Made by a program: the position numbers and the translations under genes. Under the pieces are notes generated by a model. It saw only the letters and a program-made list of their open reading frames with translations, had not been told where the DNA came from and ran no database searches. From Chitinophagaceae bacterium (GTDB lineage: Bacteria; Bacteroidota; Bacteroidia; Chitinophagales; Chitinophagaceae), in the NCBI GenBank assembly GCA_947463105.1, contig CANHSD010000007.1:1-26306 (forward strand): 26,306 bases of DNA, given 5' to 3'. Shown here piece after piece: positions 6,782 to 14,754 of this stretch (its first letter is position 1; each line of letters opens with the position of its first letter).

Positions 6782-7691
6782 ATATCCACAGTCTGGAAGT
6801 ATTATAACGGCGGCCGCTCTTGTGGCCGCCAATTTTTTCTATGGCACCAATGTAATTGCCGTAAAACAGATTGCGCCCCATCATATACAGGCATTGGGAA
6901 TTTCGTTTTCGAGAATATTCTTTACAGCAATCCTCTTGACCATGATGCCATTTTTCAACGGCAAAAAGGAAAGAATCGAGAAAAAAGATTATTTGCTCTT
7001 GATGGTTGCAGGTTTGCTGGGCGTTACCCTCAACCAGACCTTTTCGATTATGGGAATTGCATCCACCAATCCCATTCACTCTTCTTTGTTGATTATGTCA
7101 ACACCCATCATTGTAACGGTTCTGGCAGCCATTTTTCTGAAAGAAAGTTTCGGCGGAAACAAAATCATTGGGTTGTTGCTTGGATTAACAGGGGCCTTTA
7201 TTTTAGTCAAAAGCAGAGCAACATCAGGTGAGGTCCATCCGCCTACCATGCTGGGTGATGGCCTGATCCTTGCCGGATCGGTATGTTATTCTACCTATTT
7301 AATCCTGATCAGAAAGGTTTCAAAAAAGTACTCACCCATCACCATCTTGAGGTTTGTATTTCTGTTCGGGGCCTTGTTCAGCCTGCCTTTCAGCCTAAAA
7401 AGCTTCATGATAGCAGACTGGGCCGCTTTTTCAGGCTGGGATTGGTTCTCCATCCTTTACATTGTTGTTTTGGGCACCCTGGCCGCGAACCTGCTGATGA
7501 ACTGGGGCGTACAACAATGGGGACCTTCCAAAACAGGAACCTTTGTTTATTTCCAACCTGTTTTCGGAACCCTGGGAGCAGTGTTGCTGATGGGGGAACA
7601 ATTCAGTGTAGTGAAAGCAATTGCCGGCCTGTTGATTGTCTCAGGCGTTTGGATTACTTCAATGAAATTTAAAAAAGAGAATCCTGCCTAA
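6759..7691 (+). CDS. EamA/DMT-superfamily membrane transporter
   Basis: A 310-residue protein with about ten hydrophobic segments in two EamA repeats (about 15-150 and 165-305), the layout of drug/metabolite transporters. Conserved features include FYGTNVIAVK in TM1, LNQTFSIMGIASTNPIHSSLL, and LAANLLMNWGVQQWGPSKTGTFVYFQPVFGTLGA near the end. DMT permeases export or import small metabolites; the substrate is unknown, though position suggests a sugar acid or a pathway intermediate. The start is the GTG at 6759, which overlaps the upstream gene by 23 bp; no ATG lies in frame before TM1, and later starts would remove that helix. A terminator-like hairpin (6809-6837) lies inside the TM1 codons. 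The 3' end overlaps the convergent hydrolase gene by 4 bp. Confidence 0.88.
   Translation: MEKSLNTKYPQSGSIITAAALVAANFFYGTNVIAVKQIAPHHIQALGISFSRIFFTAILLTMMPFFNGKKERIEKKDYLLLMVAGLLGVTLNQTFSIMGIASTNPIHSSLLIMSTPIIVTVLAAIFLKESFGGNKIIGLLLGLTGAFILVKSRATSGEVHPPTMLGDGLILAGSVCYSTYLILIRKVSKKYSPITILRFVFLFGALFSLPFSLKSFMIADWAAFSGWDWFSILYIVVLGTLAANLLMNWGVQQWGPSKTGTFVYFQPVFGTLGAVLLMGEQFSVVKAIAGLLIVSGVWITSMKFKKENPA
6809..6837 (+). terminator. Terminator-like hairpin inside the permease coding sequence
   Basis: GGCGGCC (6809-6815) and GGCCGCC (6824-6830) form a perfect 7-bp GC stem with an 8-nt loop, followed by AATTTTTT. It lies 27 nt after the Gfo/Idh/MocA stop, the normal place for an intrinsic terminator, yet it falls inside the TM1 codons of the permease. 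It may act as a partial terminator or attenuator. Confidence 0.5.
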
Positions 7692-8599
7692 GGAATGATT
7701 TTCATTTGCTGCATCCATTTTGTCAGCAAGTCAGTCCATTTTACATCACTGGTTTTGTTGTTCATGCCAAAACCATGACCCCCCTTTTCATAAACGTACA
7801 ATTCTCCAGGCACCCCAAATTTTTTGAGTTGAGCCAAATACATTTCTGAATTCTCGATGGGAACTGCCTTGTCATCTTTAGCATGCACCAAAAAAGCAGG
7901 AGGCGTTTGGGCATTTACCTGAAGTTCATTGGAATAATAATTGATCAGGCTAGCCGATGTATCGGGGCTCAACAAATTGTTTCTGGATCCCAAATGGGCA
8001 AATTTTCCAAAAGAAATAACAGGATAAATCAATACCTGAAAATCAGGCCTCAATGATGTTTTCCCTTTAAAATTCAGCTTGGGGTCATTGTAATGGACGC
8101 CAAGAGAAGAAGCCAGGTGTCCGCCAGCAGAGAATCCCATGATCCCTATTTTACCAGGATCAACACCCCATTTTTTTGCATTTTTTCTAACCATAAAAAT
8201 GGCCTGCTGTGCATCCTGCAGGGGAGCGATTTCTTTATGTTCCTGGTGTTTTGCAGAAGGAATCCTGTATTTGAGAACAACCGCATGCACGCCTATGCCA
8301 TTGAAAAACTTTGCCACATCTGTTCCTTCATGCTGGGCGGCAAGAATACCATAACCACCACCCGGACAGATGATTACGCATGGCTTTCCTGTTCCATCAT
8401 CACCTGCACTGAAAAAAGCATATCCTGGGACAGACACTTTTGAAATCCTCAAAATACCGCCGGTTACCGCTTCGGTTTCCTCATTGGCTGCCTCAATAAA
8501 ATTGGGAACCTTCTTTTTATAGAGCGGTTCATACTGTGCAGTTGCGGAAAATGAAATCATCAGAGCTAAGGAGATGGTGGCAAGAAAAGTATGTTGCAT
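7688..8599 (-). CDS. Secreted alpha/beta-hydrolase (acetyl-xylan-esterase/BD-FAE-like)
   Basis: A 303-residue protein with signal peptide (MQHTFLATISLALMISFSATAQ) and an alpha/beta-hydrolase fold. The oxyanion-hole motif CPGGGY is at 78-83, the nucleophile elbow GFSAGG puts Ser157 in place, the acid is likely Asp243 in HAKDDKAVP, and the base is His275 in GGHGFGM. This combination fits the Bacteroidota esterase group that removes acetyl or feruloyl groups from plant polysaccharides. It is the last gene of the kduI-kdgK-yhcH-eda operon, starting 10 bp after the eda stop, so deacylation of a uronic-acid-rich polymer such as pectin or glucuronoxylan is a sensible guess, not a demonstrated role. 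The stop overlaps the convergent permease stop by 4 bp. Confidence 0.88.
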   Translation of the reverse strand: MQHTFLATISLALMISFSATAQYEPLYKKKVPNFIEAANEETEAVTGGILRISKVSVPGYAFFSAGDDGTGKPCVIICPGGGYGILAAQHEGTDVAKFFNGIGVHAVVLKYRIPSAKHQEHKEIAPLQDAQQAIFMVRKNAKKWGVDPGKIGIMGFSAGGHLASSLGVHYNDPKLNFKGKTSLRPDFQVLIYPVISFGKFAHLGSRNNLLSPDTSASLINYYSNELQVNAQTPPAFLVHAKDDKAVPIENSEMYLAQLKKFGVPGELYVYEKGGHGFGMNNKTSDVKWTDLLTKWMQQMKIIP

Positions 8600-8609
8600 A
8601 GCATATAAT

Positions 8610-9272
8610 TTAACCCCTGATCAATTTGATCAATTCAAAAACCTGTTTTGCGCTGCTCTCAATTCCATCATAGTCTCTCGCTTCCATGAGTTTTTTGCTC
8701 ACCAGCTTGCTGCCCATTCCCACTGCGCTTACTCCGGCTTTGAACCAACCTTCAATGCTTTCACGGGTAGTATCAACCCCACCTGTTGGCATGAAAACCA
8801 GCTTAGGGAAGATCTCCTTGATGCTGCTCATGAATTCAGGCCCCAGGAGGTTACCAGGAAACAACTTGATGAATTTAACACCTGCATTTTCTGCAGCAAT
8901 AATATCTGTTGGCGTCATGCAACCGGGGCCAAAGAAAATATCATGTTTAACACAATGGGCAGCAACCTCGGCAACATAACCAGGGCTCACCAGGAAGTCT
9001 GCACCAGCTGCCAGGTAATCGGTGGCATGCTGCATGTTCTTGATGGTACCAACACCCAAAAGCATGCCAGGCATTTCTGCATTGCGAACCTCAACCAACT
9101 TTTTAAAATTCTGGAGGGCGGCATCTCCCCGATTGGTGTATTCTACGGCTACAACACCTGAACGGTGAAGGGCACGCAACACCTCAACGCTGATGGATTC
9201 ATCAGGATTGAAATACAGGGGGAGCATTCCTTGCGCCACGATGGCGTCCATAACTACTTTAGCACTTGTCAT
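8610..9272 (-). CDS. eda: KDPG/KHG aldolase (2-dehydro-3-deoxy-6-phosphogluconate aldolase)
   Basis: Eda splits 2-keto-3-deoxy-6-phosphogluconate into pyruvate and glyceraldehyde-3-phosphate, the last step of uronate breakdown and of the Entner-Doudoroff pathway. The 220 residues form the usual class I TIM barrel. Glu44 lies in VEYTNR, GVGTIKN is at 73-79, SPG at 96-98, and the Schiff-base Lys136 is in FIKLFPGN; GPGCMTPTD (115-123) is also typical. The VEYTNR segment differs from the enterobacterial form. The gene sits between the yhcH-like gene (41 bp upstream) and the esterase (10 bp downstream), with its substrate supplied by KdgK in the same operon. Confidence 0.95.
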   Translation of the reverse strand: MTSAKVVMDAIVAQGMLPLYFNPDESISVEVLRALHRSGVVAVEYTNRGDAALQNFKKLVEVRNAEMPGMLLGVGTIKNMQHATDYLAAGADFLVSPGYVAEVAAHCVKHDIFFGPGCMTPTDIIAAENAGVKFIKLFPGNLLGPEFMSSIKEIFPKLVFMPTGGVDTTRESIEGWFKAGVSAVGMGSKLVSKKLMEARDYDGIESSAKQVFELIKLIRG

Positions 9273-9313
9273 ATTAAATATTTACGTTGATCAATGAAAT
9301 GTTGAATGATCGT

Positions 9314-9763
9314 TTAGATCTTAACCTTAATCACCAGCTTTTTGATTTCGCCTTCTCCAATCATGGGTGCATGCACATCTTCTGGAAAGAAGATTGCAAA
9401 CTGACCATCCGTCAATTGGAAAAACATATCGGGCTTATCGGTATAAAACAATACATCTTTTTCTGCATTGTAGGGCTCTCGTTCAGACTTACAGGCTTGG
9501 CGAGATTTCCACCCAAGGGTTTCAACACCTTTGATGCAAAGCTGGATATCAATGTTGGCATTGTGGCACTCAAATTTTGCAGTAGATTCCTCCGCCGTCA
9601 TTCCGGATTTGTTTGAAATGATGGCTTTCAATCCCTCTGCAATATCATACTTACCCACTTCCAATGAAGCCAGGTCAGTATTGTTGATGTAATCAAAAGC
9701 CTTTGCAAAAAGCGGATGGACGCTGCAGTATTTGCTTGCATTCTGCACTGAATCAATGATCAT
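9314..9763 (-). CDS. YhcH/YjgK/YiaL-family cupin-like protein
   Basis: At 149 residues this matches the length of the YhcH/YjgK/YiaL (DUF386) family, a beta-barrel fold with a bound metal. Candidate metal or active-site residues are Glu65, His67 and Asp72 in FECHNANIDIQ and His131 in FFPEDVHAP. Family members sit in operons for sialic acid, diketogulonate and other sugar acids, and a role in sugar anomer or epimer interconversion has been proposed; the exact reaction is not settled. Here it lies between kdgK and eda with gaps of 30 and 41 bp, so a helper role in KDG or DKI handling is likely. Confidence 0.92.
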   Translation of the reverse strand: MIIDSVQNASKYCSVHPLFAKAFDYINNTDLASLEVGKYDIAEGLKAIISNKSGMTAEESTAKFECHNANIDIQLCIKGVETLGWKSRQACKSEREPYNAEKDVLFYTDKPDMFFQLTDGQFAIFFPEDVHAPMIGEGEIKKLVIKVKI

Positions 9764-9793
9764 GATTTTTTTATTTTAGGCTTATTGAATGAA

Positions 9794-10819
9794 TTAACGC
9801 TGAACCCTTCCGCTGCCATCACCCTTCATCAGGTCTTTTACTTCTCCCAATGTTGCATGGTTGAGGTCTCCGGGAATGGTATGTTTGATGGCACTTGCAG
9901 CTACACCAAACTCTGCCGCTTCAGGCATTGGCATTCCGGTAACCAGTCCATAAATCAATCCGCTGGCAAAGCTGTCGCCACTGCCCACACGGTCAACAAT
10001 GCGCACATTGTACTTCTTGGTATGGTAGAACTCCGTACCATCATAGACCAATGCACTCCATCCGTTATCACTGGCGCTATGGCTTTCACGCAATGAAGAA
10101 GCGATGTATTTGAATCCGAATTTCTCTTTCATTTGCTTGAAAACGTCCTTGAAGCCATCAAGATCCAATTCACCTTTGGTAACATCAGTATCTTTTGCTT
10201 TAAAGCCAAGGGTTGTATCAGCATCCTCTTCGTTGCCGATGCAAACATCAACATACTGGCAAAGCCTTGTCATCACTTCCCTTGCCTTTTCCTTGCTCCA
10301 CAATTTCTTGCGGTAGTTCAGGTCGATGCTGGTGATAATGCCTTTGGCCTTGGCTGCTTTCAAAGCCGCTTCGGTCAATGCAGCTGCTTTGTCGGACAAT
10401 GCAGGTGTAATACCTGTAGTATGGAACCAATCTGCTCCATCAAGGATTTTATCAAAATCAAATTCTGAAGCATCAACATCTGCAATGGATGCGCCAGCCC
10501 TGTCATATACAACCTGAGAAGCCCTCATGGAAGCTCCTGTCTCCAGGAAGTAAATACCGAGCCTGTCACCACCCCTGGCGATAAACTGCGTGTCTACACC
10601 ATAGCGGCGAAGATGGTTAATGGCAGACTGACCGATTGGATTGTTGGGAACTTTGGTTACAAATGTTCCGTTAAGCCCATAATTGCACAAAGCAGCCGCA
10701 ACATTGGCTTCGCCACCACCATAGGTGATGTCAAATGTATCGGCCTGAACAAAACGCTTAAAATCCGGTGTTGACAAACGGAGCATTATTTCTCCAAGGG
10801 TTACAACTTTCTTTGACAT
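9794..10819 (-). CDS. kdgK: 2-keto-3-deoxygluconate kinase (PfkB family)
   Basis: This 341-residue ribokinase-fold protein carries the PfkB signatures: YGGGEANVA in the sugar-binding lid (33-41) and VGSGDSFASG near the C-terminus, with catalytic Asp282. DLNYRKKLW (166-174) and GNEEDA (195-200) are typical of KDG kinases in Bacteroidota. It phosphorylates KDG with ATP to KDPG, joining UxuA/KduI output to Eda. It starts 31 bp after the kduI stop and ends 30 bp before the yhcH-like gene, so all are probably cotranscribed. A different keto-sugar kinase activity is possible but unlikely given kduI, eda and uxuA nearby. Confidence 0.93.
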   Translation of the reverse strand: MSKKVVTLGEIMLRLSTPDFKRFVQADTFDITYGGGEANVAAALCNYGLNGTFVTKVPNNPIGQSAINHLRRYGVDTQFIARGGDRLGIYFLETGASMRASQVVYDRAGASIADVDASEFDFDKILDGADWFHTTGITPALSDKAAALTEAALKAAKAKGIITSIDLNYRKKLWSKEKAREVMTRLCQYVDVCIGNEEDADTTLGFKAKDTDVTKGELDLDGFKDVFKQMKEKFGFKYIASSLRESHSASDNGWSALVYDGTEFYHTKKYNVRIVDRVGSGDSFASGLIYGLVTGMPMPEAAEFGVAASAIKHTIPGDLNHATLGEVKDLMKGDGSGRVQR

Positions 10820-10850
10820 TGTGATGTATTTATTGGTTCTTGTTGATTGA

Positions 10851-11681
10851 TTATTTCAGCGTAGTGATGGGGGCCGGGTCCATGTCGGTATAGTCAAGGT
10901 TCTCTCCTGCCATGCCCCAAATGAAGGAGTAGTTGGATGTACCACTTCCAAAATGCATGCTCCAAGGCGCAGAAATCACCGCCTCATCATTGGCCATGAC
11001 GATATGCCTTGTTTCCTGCGGTTCTCCCATGAAATGGAAAAGGCGTTGGGATGCTTCAAGGTCAAAATACAGGTAAACTTCCATCCTGCGGGTATGGGTA
11101 TGTGGAGGAACCGAGTTCCAGACACTCCCTTTTTCCAAGACGGTCAATCCCATGACCAGCTGACAGCTTTTGATACCATCCCTGTGGATATACTTGTAAA
11201 CAGTTCTTTTGTTGGATGTGGCAGCATCTCCCAATGCCACTGGAGAAGCCTGCTCTTTGGTGAATTTCTGTGTGGGATAGGCGTGATGTGCCGGTGCAGA
11301 AAGCAAATAATATTTGGCAGGGTCTTTTTTATCCGCCGAGCTGAAGGTTACCTTTTGGGTACCCTTTCCTACATACAAACATTCAAGTTTTTTCAGACCA
11401 TGTTTTTTTCCATCAACCACCACTTCTCCCTTGCCGCCAATGTTGATGATTCCCAATTCCCTTCTCTCCAGAAAATACTCAGCACGCAACTCAGCAGGAT
11501 TGGAGAGTGCAATTGTTTTTTTGAGGGGCAATACGCCACCAATGATCATTCTGTCATAATGGGAATAGGTAAGCTTCAGCTTATCTTCCTGAAAAAGTTC
11601 GCTGACCAGGAAATTGTCCCGCAACCCGTTTGTGTCCAAAGCTTTTGTCTCATTTTTCCCAATAGCAAACCGAATGTCCAT
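10851..11681 (-). CDS. kduI: 5-keto-4-deoxyuronate isomerase (4-deoxy-L-threo-5-hexosulose-uronate ketol-isomerase)
   Basis: KduI isomerises 5-keto-4-deoxyuronate (DKI), the product of unsaturated uronate released by polysaccharide lyases, to DKII. The 276 residues match the family length. The Zn ligands are visible: His194 and His196 in PPHTHTRRMEVYLYFDL, Glu201, and His243 in SMHFG, each two lower than in the E. coli numbering as I recall it. It is the first gene of the five-gene minus-strand operon. The usual next enzyme, KduD, is not in the window unless the SDR at 3106 fills that role. A -7 element (TATATTTG) lies 18 bp upstream of its ATG. Confidence 0.96.
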   Translation of the reverse strand: MDIRFAIGKNETKALDTNGLRDNFLVSELFQEDKLKLTYSHYDRMIIGGVLPLKKTIALSNPAELRAEYFLERRELGIINIGGKGEVVVDGKKHGLKKLECLYVGKGTQKVTFSSADKKDPAKYYLLSAPAHHAYPTQKFTKEQASPVALGDAATSNKRTVYKYIHRDGIKSCQLVMGLTVLEKGSVWNSVPPHTHTRRMEVYLYFDLEASQRLFHFMGEPQETRHIVMANDEAVISAPWSMHFGSGTSNYSFIWGMAGENLDYTDMDPAPITTLK

Positions 11682-11699
11682 GTGTTGAAGTTAAGGATT

Positions 11700-11707
11700 C
11701 AAATATA
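11700..11707 (-). promoter_or_regulatory. Candidate -7 element of the kduI operon
   Basis: Read on the minus strand, TATATTTG matches the Bacteroidota -7 consensus TAnnTTTG exactly and lies 18 bp upstream of the kduI ATG, which would give a very short leader. No good -33 TTG was found at the usual 19-21 bp spacing. Confidence 0.5.
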
Positions 11708-11815
11708 CAAAAACACCGGGGGTGCTTGGGTTTTCAAGGCATCTTTTTACGAAATCGTTACCGTAAAACCCTCTGAAAGCCACACTCAACAATCTGTATG
11801 CCACATTGTATTTTT

Positions 11816-11831
11816 TTATACCTTGGTATAA
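11816..11831. promoter_or_regulatory. Palindrome upstream of the gamma-glutamyltransferase-like gene
   Basis: TTATACC and GGTATAA are perfect 7-bp arms separated by TT, 20 bp before the ATG at 11852. It overlaps the only promoter-like AT-rich stretch here, so it may be an operator or a leader hairpin. Confidence 0.3.
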
Positions 11832-11851
11832 TCGCCACAATACATATTTAC

Positions 11852-13738
11852 ATGCAAAAAATTCTTGTCACAATATCCATCGCTTTCATCGGATGCTTTG
11901 CTAATGCACAACAAACACAAAAACCCCCTTTGCACGGAAAACATTGGATGGCCATTACCGGAAAGCCCCTGGCGGCAACTGCAGGAGCCACCATTTTCAA
12001 CAAGGGCGGAAATGCCGTAGATGCTGCCTGTGCCATGCTTGCTGCAACTTGTACCATGTGGGATGTATTGAGCTGGGGCGGAGAAACCCAGGCCATCATT
12101 TACAATCCCAAAACCAAAAAAGTAATTGCCCTGAATGCCATGGGAGTAGCCCCTACAGGTGCAACACCTGCATTTTTCAAAGGAAAGGGATATCATTTCC
12201 CTCCAGAATTCGGACCATTGGCTGCAACGACTCCAGGCACTCCCGGAGGCATTTGTCATATGCTGGCCAACTATGGCACAATGAGCTTGAAACAGGTGCT
12301 TGCACCTGCCATGCAGCTTGCATCAGGTTATCCGATTGATGCCCAAACCGCCAACAGCATTGAAAGAGGAAAGGAAAGAATCAAAGAATGGCCTTATAGC
12401 AAAAAAGTCTTTCTTCCCCATGCCGGCGAAAAAAGAGAAGCCCCTGAAGCTGGTGAAATCTTCAAGCAGGAGGAACTTTTGATCACACTGTCCAAGATGG
12501 TTGAGGCAGAGCAGCTTGCCCTGAAAAAAGGACTGTCGAGGAAAGCCGCCATCATGGCTGCTTACGACAGGTTTTACAAGGGTGATATTGCCACTGAATT
12601 TGTAAGGGGTTGTCAGGAACAAGGTGGATTGATCACCAAACAAGACCTGGCCAACTGGAAACCGATTGAAGAAGAAACAACCCATACCAATTACAAAGGA
12701 ATTGACGTGTACAAACTGCAAACGTGGACGCAGGGGCCTTCTATGTTGCAAGCCCTGAACATTCTTGAAAATGTTGATCTCAAATCAATGGGATACAACA
12801 GCACGCGGTATATCCATACTGTTTACCAGTCAATGAGCATGGCCTTTGCAGACCGCGACTTTTATTATGGCGATCCTTATTTTGGACCCAAACAACCCAT
12901 AAAAGGTTTGCTCAGCAAGGATTACGCAAAAATGAGGGCAGCACAGATTAACCCAGACAAAAATGATCCCAACATTGGACCTGGAGACCCTTATCCATTT
13001 GAGGGAAGAACAAACCCCTACCTCAGCCTGCTTGCCAAAAGAGGTTTCTCAGGGTTTGACAGCAGCAAAAGAAATTTCGTTCCTGCACATGATTCAGGAG
13101 CCATTGCCATGGCTGAGTTGGATTATCAGGACCGTTTATGGAGGGGAACAACTTCTGTAGAAGCGGCAGACGCTGAAGGCTGGGTGGTTTCCATTACCCC
13201 CAGCGGAGGATGGATCCCAGCCTGCATTGCAGGAAAAACTGGTGTTGGCATGAGCCAGCGGATGCAAAGTTTTGTGCTTGACTCCACCCTCAATCCATTC
13301 AATGTGGTTGCCCCTGGCAAACGACCACGCGTTACACTTACCCCCAGTCTTGCCATGAAGGACGGCAAACCATTTCTTGCGTTTGCCGTTCAAGGTGGTG
13401 ACACACAAGACCAGAACCTCCTGCAGTTTTTCTTGAATGTGGTTGAATTTGGCATGACCGTTCAACAGGCGTCAGAAGCAGCCAATATCAATTCAAACCA
13501 ATTATGGCTTTCCCTGGGTGGAACCAAAACAGAGGACAGGAAACCCAGGCCTGGCAGCATTTTATTGCAAGACAAAACAAATGAATCGGTTAGAGCCGCA
13601 CTGAAAAAGATGGGGTACACCTTGAGTTTTACTGAAAGGACATCAGGGCCAATCAATGCCATAGGATTTGACTGGAAGCATGGAAGTCTTTGGGGTGGAT
13701 CAAGCAACCATGGAGAAGACTATGGCATTGCCTGGTAA
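11852..13738 (+). CDS. Secreted gamma-glutamyltransferase-family protein
   Basis: A 628-residue Ntn-hydrolase of the gamma-glutamyltranspeptidase family. The ATG at 11852 is preferred because a signal peptide (MQKILVTISIAFIGCFANAQ) follows; a frame extension to 11798 adds no homology. The large-subunit part has GGNAVDAACAML and GGETQAIIYN, then ATTPGTPGG. The autocatalytic cleavage site and nucleophile is probably Thr433 in RGTTSVEAAD, followed by SITPSGGW, APGKRPRVTLTPSLA and AVQGGDTQDQ. The last motif, and the lack of the classical TTH and GSPGG forms, place it in the YwrD-like branch rather than true Ggt. It should self-process into two subunits and act in the periplasm on gamma-glutamyl or other amide substrates. 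It is unrelated in function to the uronate genes. Confidence 0.9.
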   Translation: MQKILVTISIAFIGCFANAQQTQKPPLHGKHWMAITGKPLAATAGATIFNKGGNAVDAACAMLAATCTMWDVLSWGGETQAIIYNPKTKKVIALNAMGVAPTGATPAFFKGKGYHFPPEFGPLAATTPGTPGGICHMLANYGTMSLKQVLAPAMQLASGYPIDAQTANSIERGKERIKEWPYSKKVFLPHAGEKREAPEAGEIFKQEELLITLSKMVEAEQLALKKGLSRKAAIMAAYDRFYKGDIATEFVRGCQEQGGLITKQDLANWKPIEEETTHTNYKGIDVYKLQTWTQGPSMLQALNILENVDLKSMGYNSTRYIHTVYQSMSMAFADRDFYYGDPYFGPKQPIKGLLSKDYAKMRAAQINPDKNDPNIGPGDPYPFEGRTNPYLSLLAKRGFSGFDSSKRNFVPAHDSGAIAMAELDYQDRLWRGTTSVEAADAEGWVVSITPSGGWIPACIAGKTGVGMSQRMQSFVLDSTLNPFNVVAPGKRPRVTLTPSLAMKDGKPFLAFAVQGGDTQDQNLLQFFLNVVEFGMTVQQASEAANINSNQLWLSLGGTKTEDRKPRPGSILLQDKTNESVRAALKKMGYTLSFTERTSGPINAIGFDWKHGSLWGGSSNHGEDYGIAW

Positions 13739-13745
13739 AGCGCGA

Positions 13746-14753
13746 TCAATACCAGGGCATGACCCTTCTGATGGAATTGGGATCAAAGAAGTGATAAATG
13801 ACAGAGAGTTCAAAACTCTTGTTCCTGCGGTTACCCGTTTGAATGCCAGAGGTGTTGATATCATAGCTCAATCCAATCTGGACTTCATGTAACAGGTATC
13901 CCAGATAAGGGTAAACAGCATCCTGGTTTCTATAAAACAACCCTGCGTAGAATACATTGTTGTCATCCATTTGATATGGACTATACCCATACGCAAATCC
14001 CAAAGTGGTACTGTTTACACCTGCTTGATTCATGAATTGCCCACTGAGGAACAATTCCCCCTGCGCTCCAACCAAAAATGATGCGCCTGCATGAACGGTC
14101 GCTCTTGCAGGCAACATATATTCATCATTGCCCAAAAAACTCATCTTGGGTTGATTGATATGGTAATAGGACGTACCAATGAAAAACCTGTTTCTGTCTT
14201 TCAGGTAATTGTACATCAATCCAACATTGAAATCTACATAAGCACTTCTCCTGGTAACAAAATTTTCGTTGTTGGAGAGCGAAAGATCAAATCCCCTGCT
14301 GGCAAATTGATTGTTGAATGAGATTCGGTTGTAATCAAGCATCCTCGTACCTAAACTTCCCTGAAAACCAACCGCCAGGTGCTGAAACCCTTCCTCATCC
14401 AATGCCTGGTGATAGGCAGTTGACAAGCTGGCGTAATTGCTGTTATAAGCACCTGTAGCTGTTCGGTCACCCATCAATACAAGGCCAATACCAAGCAAAC
14501 TCTTGTCCATTTGCTGCGCCAACATTCTTGTATCAAAACTAACGGTTGCAGTTGTAAACGGATCACCAGCCCCCAACCACTGGTTTCTAAAATTGGTAGC
14601 AAGACGGTGCTTCCCATCATAATAACCTGTGAATGCAGGATTCAGGGAAAGCGGAGCATTGAAATATTGTGAATAATGTGCATCCTGTGCCTCTGAAGCA
14701 AAAGGAAGCAGAAAAATGAAAACCAGCGATATGTTGTGCTTTATCATCTTCAT
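13746..14753 (-). CDS. PorP/SprF-family type IX secretion outer-membrane protein
   Basis: A 335-residue outer-membrane beta-barrel protein with signal peptide (ending near SEAQ) and the family opening DAHYSQYFNAPLSLNPAFTGYYDG. Family members such as SprF are needed for secretion or attachment of partner proteins that carry the type-B gliding-motility C-terminal domain. The gene begins 1 bp after the stop of such a protein, so the two form an adhesin-plus-partner unit. It ends 7 bp from the convergent gamma-glutamyltransferase-like gene with no obvious terminator between them. Confidence 0.93.
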   Translation of the reverse strand: MKMIKHNISLVFIFLLPFASEAQDAHYSQYFNAPLSLNPAFTGYYDGKHRLATNFRNQWLGAGDPFTTATVSFDTRMLAQQMDKSLLGIGLVLMGDRTATGAYNSNYASLSTAYHQALDEEGFQHLAVGFQGSLGTRMLDYNRISFNNQFASRGFDLSLSNNENFVTRRSAYVDFNVGLMYNYLKDRNRFFIGTSYYHINQPKMSFLGNDEYMLPARATVHAGASFLVGAQGELFLSGQFMNQAGVNSTTLGFAYGYSPYQMDDNNVFYAGLFYRNQDAVYPYLGYLLHEVQIGLSYDINTSGIQTGNRRNKSFELSVIYHFFDPNSIRRVMPWY

Positions 14754-14754
14754 T

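Noticed and set aside
8574..9161. 195-codon plus-strand frame opposite eda
   Set aside because: Antisense to a well-supported KDPG aldolase; no domain and no promoter seen.
10953..11831. 292-codon open frame on the plus strand opposite kduI
   Set aside because: It is antisense to a clearly recognisable kduI, has no recognisable domain and is rich in Cys/Phe/His as expected from a reverse-frame shadow.
11798..11851. N-terminal extension of the gamma-glutamyltransferase-like protein
   Set aside because: It would bury the signal peptide that begins at 11852 and covers the palindrome at 11816-11831.
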